Below, piece after piece: positions 1 to 4,512 of a stretch of DNA of 6,508 nt. This DNA is from Chloroflexota bacterium. Its GTDB lineage: Bacteria > Chloroflexota > Anaerolineae > J102. Position numbers and translations under genes: made by a program. Each line of letters opens with the position of its first letter. The stretch's first letter is position 1. The notes beneath the pieces were generated by a model. That model was not told the DNA's origin. It ran no database searches and saw nothing but the letters and a program-made list of their open reading frames with translations. The stretch covers positions 1-6,508 of the forward strand of contig JAJRXO010000189.1 of the NCBI GenBank assembly GCA_024276255.1. The letters are read 5' to 3'.

Positions 1-113
1 GGGCCTACGCTGTGCAGGGCCGGGCCGAGGCCATTATGGCGCTGGCAAGCCATCCCTGGGTGTTGCACATCGAACCTGATCAACCGGTGCACACCACAAA
101 ACAATCGTCGTGA
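1..113 (+). CDS. C-terminal end of a subtilisin-prodomain-like (I9-type) protein, 5' partial
   Basis: Only the last 36 codons are visible, read from base 3 to the TGA at 111-113. The end, ALASHPWVLHIEPDQPVHT, matches the prodomain of the protease encoded just downstream (ELAQHANVERIWYDLPVHT at about residues 69-87): both have LA.H..V..I..D.PVHT. This is the typical end of an inhibitor I9/subtilisin propeptide fold, whose tail occupies the protease active site. In the downstream gene this stretch leads into a catalytic domain. Here the protein stops five residues after PVHT, so it carries no catalytic domain after it. I infer a stand-alone inhibitor or folding chaperone for the neighbouring protease. 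Alternatives are a longer protein ending in such a domain, or the remnant of a duplicated protease truncated by a stop. The upstream part lies outside the window, so full length, start and any signal peptide are unknown. Confidence 0.6.
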   Translation, partial: AYAVQGRAEAIMALASHPWVLHIEPDQPVHTTKQSS

Positions 114-125
114 GCAGTGGCTCAC
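110..125 (+). other. Hairpin overlapping the stop codon of the prodomain-like gene
   Basis: GTGAGC (110-115) and GCTCAC (120-125) form a perfect 6-bp stem with a four-base loop, and the stop codon lies in the left arm. No T-run follows, so it is not a classical intrinsic terminator. It could stabilise the 3' end of the mRNA or be chance. Confidence 0.35.
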
Positions 126-150
126 CCATCACAATGAGAATAGCTCGTCA

Positions 151-172
151 CCCGCGCATCGCGGATGCGGGC
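151..172 (+). terminator. Possible weak terminator after the prodomain-like gene
   Basis: GCATC (156-160) pairs with GATGC (164-168) across a three-base loop. The stem extends through C155-G169 and, past a one-base bulge, two more G-C pairs. The following bases (ATTTACGTTATTTT, about 175-188) are T-rich but interrupted. The position, about 38 bases after a stop codon, suits a terminator. The short loop and poor T-tract keep this tentative. Confidence 0.3.
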
Positions 173-202
173 AGATTTACGTTATTTTCGTTACAGTCGC
201 CA

Positions 203-233
203 TGAGCATGCGTTCAATCGTGAACGCCGCTCA
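203..233 (+). other. Strong intergenic hairpin upstream of the S8 protease
   Basis: An inner perfect stem GCGTTCA (210-216) / TGAACGC (221-227) has the loop ATCG. An outer stem TGAGC (203-207) / GCTCA (229-233) continues it across a small internal loop, for 12 base pairs in total. The outer arms repeat the TGAGC/GCTCA arms of the hairpin at 110-125. No T-run follows. It could be an RNA structure in the leader, an operator-like DNA palindrome or a fragment of a dispersed element; the sequence alone does not decide. Confidence 0.4.
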
Positions 234-252
234 CCACATAACGGACGAAAAC

Positions 253-325
253 CTCACGCCAAGGCGCCAAGAGCGCCAAGGATTTCTTAATTTCCTCTTT
301 TGCGTTCTTTGCGCCTTGGCGAGAG
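253..325. repeat. Dispersed-type inverted repeat ('CGCCAAGGCG' family)
   Basis: The left arm (about 253-283, CTCACGCCAAGGCGCCAAGA and following bases) is the imperfect reverse complement of the right arm (about 293-325, ending TTTGCGCCTTGGCGAGAG). The two flank a short AT-rich centre (about 283-296). From memory, very similar repeats are scattered in intergenic regions of many environmental bacterial genomes, including Chloroflexota, so I read this as a non-autonomous interspersed palindrome. It is non-coding. Its right arm happens to be open in the protease frame from a TTG at 300, which would add 18 spurious residues containing RSLRLGE to that protein. Confidence 0.65.
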
Positions 326-353
326 ACCTATTTTCGGAACAGGATCAAGGGTC

Positions 354-1733
354 ATGAGCGGAACTATTCATCCCGATTTGAAGCGCGTACTCGACAGCGC
401 AGCGCCCGACGAGCAGATTCCGATCATCGTGCGTTTTCGGCGGCAGCCTGGCCGTGAAATGCGTGACCACGGCATTGCCCAGTTGTCGGAACGGGCCGTC
501 TTCACGATTATGCCGGCCGTTCCGGCTGAAGGCACGCCGGCACACATTCGCGAACTGGCGCAACACGCGAATGTGGAGCGCATCTGGTATGATCTGCCCG
601 TACACACCATGCTCGATCGCTCGGTACCGTTGATCGGCGCCCCCAAGGTGTGGGACGCTTCGATTCAGGGCGCGGGCATCAAGGTTGCCATCCTGGATAC
701 CGGTTGCGACTTGCAGCACCCTGACCTGCAGGATCGCATCAAGGCCCAGCAGGATTTCTCCGGCAAAGGCACTGTGCAGGACGGCAACGGGCACGGTACG
801 CATGTGGCCAGCATCATTGCCGGTTCCGGGGCGGCCAGCGGGGGGCGTTATCGGGGCGTGGCCCCGGCCGTGGATCTGTACATTGGCAAGGTGCTGGATG
901 ATCGCGGGGGCGGACGAATGAGCAATGTGATCGCAGGGTTGGATTGGGCGCTGCAGGTGAGGGCGCAAGTGGTGAATATGAGCCTGGGCAGTGATGTGAG
1001 TTGTGATGGCACGGATGCCCTGTCGGAAGCATGTGACGCCGCGGTGGCGCATGGCGTGGTGGTGGTTGTGGCGGCTGGCAACAGCGGACCGGGAGCACAC
1101 ACCGTGGGATCGCCCGGTTGCGCGCGCAAGGTGATCACCGTGGGGGCTACGGATGACCATGATGTCATCGCCAATTTTTCGTCACGCGGCCCCACGGCCG
1201 ACGGACGTACCAAGCCCGACATCGTGTTCCCCGGCGTCGACATTGTCGCCGCCCGGGCCGCGGGCACAGCTCTGGGGCGTATCGTGGACAATCATTACGT
1301 TCAGCTATCAGGCACCAGCATGGCTACCCCGCATGCCTCGGGCGCAGTGGCCTTATTGCTGGCTTCCGAACCGCAACTCACGCCGTCGCTCATCAAAGAG
1401 CGGTTGCTTGCTACGGCCATTGACCTGGGTCAGGATGCAAACAGCCAGGGCAAAGGCCGCGGCGACGTGTTTGCCGCTTATCAGGCAGGCCAGCCCGAAC
1501 CCACACCGGAGCCCGAACCCGAACCTACCCCCGAGCCTGAGCCCGAACCCACACCGGAGCCCGAACCCGAACCTACCCCCGAGCCTGAACCCGAACCCAC
1601 ACCGGAGCCCGAGCCCACGCCGGAACCCGAACCAGAACCAACGCCAGAACCCGAGCCCACACCAATCCCTCCCCCTCTGCCGAATCCCGGAGGATGTCTG
1701 GGGACGTTGTTGCGTATGTTTGCCTTGTTGTAG
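354..1733 (+). CDS. Subtilisin-like S8 serine protease with prodomain and PEPT-repeat tail
   Basis: A 459-residue serine endopeptidase of family S8. Residues 1 to about 95 form an I9-like prodomain, expected to act as folding chaperone and inhibitor. The catalytic domain spans about 105-375, with Asp115 (AILDTG), His147 (GNGHGTHVA), oxyanion-hole Asn243 (AAGNSGP) and Ser322 (SGTSMATPHASG), so it should be active. Residues 381-437 are Pro/Glu/Thr repeats, and the last residues, GGCLGTLLRMFALL, are a short hydrophobic tail with one Cys. I chose ATG 354 because the in-frame TTG at 300 lies inside an inverted repeat and the sequence between them is that repeat translated; AGGA and AAGGG lie just upstream of 354. 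From this start no N-terminal signal peptide is visible, which is odd for a protein with a wall-type linker. It may work inside the cell, leave by another route, or start elsewhere. A prodomain-like protein is encoded just upstream. Confidence 0.93.
   Translation: MSGTIHPDLKRVLDSAAPDEQIPIIVRFRRQPGREMRDHGIAQLSERAVFTIMPAVPAEGTPAHIRELAQHANVERIWYDLPVHTMLDRSVPLIGAPKVWDASIQGAGIKVAILDTGCDLQHPDLQDRIKAQQDFSGKGTVQDGNGHGTHVASIIAGSGAASGGRYRGVAPAVDLYIGKVLDDRGGGRMSNVIAGLDWALQVRAQVVNMSLGSDVSCDGTDALSEACDAAVAHGVVVVVAAGNSGPGAHTVGSPGCARKVITVGATDDHDVIANFSSRGPTADGRTKPDIVFPGVDIVAARAAGTALGRIVDNHYVQLSGTSMATPHASGAVALLLASEPQLTPSLIKERLLATAIDLGQDANSQGKGRGDVFAAYQAGQPEPTPEPEPEPTPEPEPEPTPEPEPEPTPEPEPEPTPEPEPTPEPEPEPTPEPEPTPIPPPLPNPGGCLGTLLRMFALL
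1494..1664 (+). repeat. Coding tandem repeat, 48-bp units (PEPT linker)
   Basis: Two successive 48-bp units, 1494-1541 and 1542-1589, differ only at the last base (GAG versus GAA). A third, diverged copy starts at 1590 and decays into similar Pro/Glu/Thr codons up to 1664. Each unit encodes 16 residues made of two PEPTPEPE-like octets. The near-identity at DNA level points to recent duplication or homogenisation, so length may vary between strains and assemblies. The product is an extended, acidic, Pro-rich spacer. Confidence 0.85.
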
Positions 1734-1743
1734 GCGTCGGGGA

Positions 1744-1773
1744 TTGAATTATTATGCAAAGCTATGGTAGAAT
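1744..1773 (+). promoter_or_regulatory. Sigma-70-type promoter for the xer gene
   Basis: A -35-like TTGAAT (1744-1749) is separated by 18 bases from a -10-like TAGAAT (1768-1773) with an extended -10 TGG at 1765-1767. Transcription would start near 1780, giving a leader of about 45 bases. The in-frame ATG at 1764 lies within this promoter and would not be in the transcript, which argues against it as a start codon. Confidence 0.65.
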
Positions 1774-1816
1774 GCATCTATCACAGCGACGCGCGCTTTA
1801 ACGGAGCTGCCGTCTT

Positions 1817-1821
1817 GGAGG
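1817..1821 (+). promoter_or_regulatory. Ribosome binding site of the xer gene
   Basis: GGAGG lies five bases before ATG 1827 and only two bases before ATG 1824. The spacing favours 1827 among the two adjacent ATGs, and no comparable site precedes the ATG at 1764. Confidence 0.7.
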
Positions 1822-1826
1822 ACATG

Positions 1827-2729
1827 ATGCAGGAGCAAATTCAGGCTTTTCTCGATTTTCTCGTGGCAGAGCGTCTGTATTCCGAAAATACCGTCTCGGC
1901 CTACAAGAACGACCTCAATCAATTCTACCACTATCTCATGCAACTGGACGTCAGCACGTTGCCGCGAGGCTGGGGAAACGTGACCCGCGACCACCTGATG
2001 GGCTATGTGTTGGAGATGAAGGAACGTGAATATGCCACCAGCACGACTGCCCGCAAGATTGCCGCGGTCAAATCCTTCTTTAATTTCCTCAAAACACAGG
2101 GTCTCATTCAGGAAAGCCCGGCTGCCGAGCTCGAATCGCCCAAAGTCGAAAAGCATCTGCCCTCTGCCATTACCCCGGAAGAAGTCGAGCGCCTGTTAAC
2201 AGCTCCGCAGGGATCTTCTCCATCTGCATTACGTGACCGGGCCATGCTGGAAGTGCTCTATGCCACCGGTTTGCGGGTGAGTGAGCTGGTGTCGCTGAAT
2301 GTCGCAGACGTTGATTTAGAATCGGGAACCTTACGTTGTGTGGGCAAAGGAAACAAAGAGCGGGTCTTGCCATTGTATGATCGGGCACTGGCCGATGTGA
2401 GGCTTTATGTGGAAGAAGGGCGTCCGCGGCTGCTGACAGCCAACAACGATGAACCGGCCCTGTTCCTGAACCGACGGGGCAAACGCCTCACCCGCCAGGG
2501 TTTGTGGTTGATCATCAAACGCTATGTGCAGGAGGCCGGCATCAAGAGCTCGGTCACGCCGCACACCCTGCGTCATTCCTTTGCCACTCACATGCTGCGT
2601 GGTGGGGCTGGCCTGCGCGAAGTACAGCAGATGTTGGGCCATGCCAGCATTTCCACCACCCAGGTATACACCCAGGTTAGCAAAGAGCGCCTGCGCGCCG
2701 TTTACGACGAAACACACCCCCGCGCCTGA
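1827..2729 (+). CDS. xerD: Tyrosine recombinase, XerC/XerD family
   Basis: A 300-residue site-specific recombinase, the usual length of XerC/XerD, which resolve chromosome dimers at dif near the division septum. Residues 1 to about 85 are the helical core-binding domain (FLVAERLYSENTVSAYKNDL). The catalytic domain holds Arg150 (ATGLRVSEL), Lys174 (GKGNKER), His246 and Arg249 (HTLRHSFATH), His272 (LGHAS) and the nucleophile Tyr281 (QVYTQV). Each is two positions on from the E. coli XerD residues as I recall them. The C-terminus ends in HPRA as in XerC/XerD. ATG 1827 is chosen for its GGAGG spacing; 1824 is the alternative. It has its own promoter and a terminator-like hairpin after its stop. 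No attachment site, integron or phage gene is visible, which favours a housekeeping role over a mobile-element integrase. XerD is a better guess than XerC from GKGNKER and ATGLRVSEL, but the two are not cleanly separable here. Confidence 0.93.
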   Translation: MQEQIQAFLDFLVAERLYSENTVSAYKNDLNQFYHYLMQLDVSTLPRGWGNVTRDHLMGYVLEMKEREYATSTTARKIAAVKSFFNFLKTQGLIQESPAAELESPKVEKHLPSAITPEEVERLLTAPQGSSPSALRDRAMLEVLYATGLRVSELVSLNVADVDLESGTLRCVGKGNKERVLPLYDRALADVRLYVEEGRPRLLTANNDEPALFLNRRGKRLTRQGLWLIIKRYVQEAGIKSSVTPHTLRHSFATHMLRGGAGLREVQQMLGHASISTTQVYTQVSKERLRAVYDETHPRA

Positions 2730-2730
2730 A

Positions 2731-2754
2731 GCACCGCCATGCAGGTGCATTTTT
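2731..2754 (+). terminator. Intrinsic-terminator-like hairpin after xerD
   Basis: GCACC (2731-2735) pairs with GGTGC (2744-2748) over an eight-base loop and is followed directly by ATTTTTG. It starts one base after the xerD stop. The stem is short, so termination may be partial. Its right arm is shared with a competing hairpin at 2741-2768. Confidence 0.5.
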
Positions 2755-2768
2755 GTAAATCCACCTGC
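2741..2768 (+). promoter_or_regulatory. Alternative hairpin overlapping the xerD terminator (possible attenuator or operator)
   Basis: GCAGGTG (2741-2747) is the perfect reverse complement of CACCTGC (2762-2768). Inside it, after one C-C mismatch, ATTT (2749-2752) pairs with AAAT (2757-2760) around the loop TTGT, giving 11 pairs in all. It uses the same bases as the right arm and T-tract of the terminator hairpin, so the two cannot coexist in RNA. A third small stem, GTGGG (2773-2777) / CCCAC (2785-2789), follows. The whole lies in the 139-base gap (2730-2868) before the phosphorylase, where I see no convincing promoter. It could tune read-through into the next genes, or be a DNA palindrome for a repressor. 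Confidence 0.4.
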
Positions 2769-2857
2769 TGCTGTGGGCGTGTTACCCACCTCGTCGTCGT
2801 GAGATCGGCTGCTGTTCATGGCGGCGATAGTCTGTTTTCTCCATCCCATCGCTCCCA

Positions 2858-2862
2858 AAGGA
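2858..2862 (+). promoter_or_regulatory. Ribosome binding site of the phosphorylase gene
   Basis: AAGGA lies six bases upstream of GTG 2869. The in-frame ATG at 2818 has no such site. This decides the start in favour of GTG. Confidence 0.7.
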
Positions 2863-2868
2863 AATACC

Positions 2869-3723
2869 GTGGAAAGACAGTTCTCTCAAACCCAATTTCA
2901 GGAAAGTGCCACCTTTATTGCCAGCCAGACCACATATCGTCCCAGGGTGGCGTTTGTGCTGGGCTCCGGTTTCGGCGATTTCGTCAACGCCGTTAGCGAG
3001 CCTGATGTCATTGCCTATCAAAACATCCCTCATTTCCCCGTGTCCACAGTGGTCGGCCATCAGGGACGGCTGGTGCTGGGCATGCTGGAAGGCCAGGAAG
3101 TCATGGTCATGCAGGGCCGGGTACATTATTATGAAGGCTTTAGCATGGAAGAGATCACCTTCCCCATCCGTGCCATGCGTGCCTTTGGCATAGAAACCCT
3201 GGTGCTATCCAATGCTGCCGGTGGCCTCAATCCCGACTTCCGGCCCGGTGATCTGATGCTCATCGAAGATCAGATCAACCTGCTGGGCCTGGTGGGCCAC
3301 AATCCCCTGATGGGTCCCAATGACGAGGCGTTGGGACCTCGTTTCCCCGATATGTCGAGCCTTTATGATCGGCGGCTACGCGAGTTGGCCTTACAGGTGG
3401 CGACCGAGCTGGATATTCCCTTGCGGCGCGGTGTGTATGTGGGCCTGTCGGGGCCGGCATACGAAACACCCGCCGAGGTGCGTTTCTTGCGCATGATCGG
3501 GGCCGACGCCACCGGCATGAGCACTACCAACGAAGCCCTGGTGGCTCATCACAGCGGCATGCGTGTGCTGGGATTTTCCGGCATTTCCAACGTGGCCATC
3601 GATGCCATCGACAGCGACCGTTACACCAGTCACGAAGAGGTGCTGGAAGCCGGCCGCCTGTTGGCTCCTCGCCTGGTTGCTATTCTGCGGGCCATGCTGC
3701 GGCGCTGGTCCGAAGTCGCCTGA
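2869..3723 (+). CDS. punA: Purine nucleoside phosphorylase, trimeric (PNP/MTAP) family
   Basis: A 284-residue cytosolic enzyme that cleaves purine (deoxy)nucleosides with phosphate to the free base and (deoxy)ribose-1-phosphate, in purine salvage. The sequence carries the family signatures: GSGFG (32-36), VGHQG (62-66), GRVHYYEG (83-90), NAAGGL (115-120), GPAYETPAE (195-203), GADATGMST (211-219), ISN (239-241) and SHEEVLEAG (254-262). Ser33, His64, Arg84, His86 and Tyr88 fall on the same numbers as human PNP. Glu199, Met217, Ser218, Asn241 and His255 sit two positions before human Glu201, Met219, Ser220, Asn243 and His257. The conserved Asn suggests 6-oxopurines (inosine, guanosine) rather than methylthioadenosine. 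GTG 2869 is preferred because AAGGA sits six bases ahead and the length fits; ATG 2818 would add 17 residues with no family match. A membrane protein gene follows 22 bases after the stop, probably in the same transcript. Confidence 0.93.
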   Translation: MERQFSQTQFQESATFIASQTTYRPRVAFVLGSGFGDFVNAVSEPDVIAYQNIPHFPVSTVVGHQGRLVLGMLEGQEVMVMQGRVHYYEGFSMEEITFPIRAMRAFGIETLVLSNAAGGLNPDFRPGDLMLIEDQINLLGLVGHNPLMGPNDEALGPRFPDMSSLYDRRLRELALQVATELDIPLRRGVYVGLSGPAYETPAEVRFLRMIGADATGMSTTNEALVAHHSGMRVLGFSGISNVAIDAIDSDRYTSHEEVLEAGRLLAPRLVAILRAMLRRWSEVA

Positions 3724-3745
3724 CTTCAAGGAATCAGAATAGGGC

Positions 3746-4486
3746 ATGACAGTATTTCTGCAGACTCTGGCGGAGTACGAGCACTATGTGTATGCGTTGG
3801 TGGCTCTGATTGCCTTGTTGGCCCTGCGTTTGGTGATCCAGGCTCGCCGGGAGCGACGATCGGCGGTGTTCCCCCTGGAACGCGAGATCGCCATGATGCG
3901 TCTCTATCGCACGCTGGGGCTTACCATCATCCTCATGTTGATCATGGGGTCCACCTGGGCGGCCAGCAATCTGTTATTGCCCAAGCTGGAGACTGGCGAG
4001 ATCCTGGCTACGACTACACCCGACATTTTGCTGCTCATCGATACTCCCACACCCACCCTACCCCCTCCCACAGCCACGCCTACGATTACACCCACCCCTC
4101 GCCCGCGCCCCACACGTCGGCCGGCGCCGGCGGTGGTCGAAGACACACCTACACCGGCCGTACTGCCGCCGGCATGTCCCAATCCAGGCGCTGCCCTTGC
4201 CAGTCCGGGCAGCGGACAGGAGATTACCTCCGAAACGGCCATCATTGGCACCGCCAGCATCCCCAATTTCCAGTTTTACAAGCTGGAATGGCGTAATGCC
4301 AACGGTCCTGAACAATGGAACTGGTTTGCCGGCAGTGAAACGCCAGTGGTGGGAGCGGCCTTGGGCGCCTTCAATCCTGCCGGTTTGCCTCCCGGTGACT
4401 ATATCATTCGGCTGGTGGTTGTGGATAATACCGGCAACTATCCCCCGCCCTGTACTGTTCAGGTCACGATCCCCGCGTCTCAATAA
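3746..4486 (+). CDS. Two-helix membrane protein with Thr/Pro linker and outside Ig-like domain
   Basis: I do not recognise a named family. The 246-residue product has transmembrane segments at about 14-31 and 57-78. The loop between them carries RRERR (34-38) and is therefore expected in the cytoplasm, leaving both ends outside. Residues about 99-137 are a Thr/Pro linker (TPTPTLPPPTATPT and similar), a style common in extracellular proteins of Chloroflexota. Residues about 144-243 look like a beta-sandwich: SPGSGQEITSETAIIGTA opens it and GDYIIRLVVVDNTGNY is a typical late-strand motif of Ig/fibronectin-like domains. Cys144 and Cys236 flank the domain and could form a disulfide. The gene lies 22 bases after the phosphorylase stop and 26 bases before the propeller gene. 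Its start has only a weak ribosome site (AAGGA 14 bases away, AGGG adjacent). A role in the envelope, such as adhesion, anchoring or sensing, is inference. Confidence 0.8.
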   Translation: MTVFLQTLAEYEHYVYALVALIALLALRLVIQARRERRSAVFPLEREIAMMRLYRTLGLTIILMLIMGSTWAASNLLLPKLETGEILATTTPDILLLIDTPTPTLPPPTATPTITPTPRPRPTRRPAPAVVEDTPTPAVLPPACPNPGAALASPGSGQEITSETAIIGTASIPNFQFYKLEWRNANGPEQWNWFAGSETPVVGAALGAFNPAGLPPGDYIIRLVVVDNTGNYPPPCTVQVTIPASQ

Positions 4487-4512
4487 AACCTGTGCCCCTG
4501 TCCGCACGTTTC

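Noticed and set aside
345..1160. Long minus-strand open frame of 271 codons opposite the protease
   Set aside because: It lies wholly within the protease gene on the other strand, has His/Arg-rich low-quality composition with no domain, and the + strand protein has a full catalytic triad.
1494..1664. Tandem repeats considered as a CRISPR array or a minisatellite outside genes
   Set aside because: The units are contiguous without spacers and stay in frame as a Pro/Glu/Thr linker of the protease.
1153..1770. Second + strand frame over the protease C-terminus, rich in Pro/Ser/Asn/Arg
   Set aside because: It is a shadow frame created by the same 48-bp repeats; no domain and no start signal.
1481..1777. 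Minus-strand frame encoding a Gly-Val-Gly-Ser-Gly repeat resembling a structural protein
   Set aside because: It is the reverse complement of the Pro-Glu-Pro-Thr repeat codons and has no ribosome site; the repetition comes from the protease tail.
1827..2729. Tyrosine recombinase considered as a mobile-element or integron integrase
   Set aside because: No att-like direct repeats, tRNA, gene cassettes or phage genes are visible nearby, and length and motifs fit the housekeeping XerC/XerD type.
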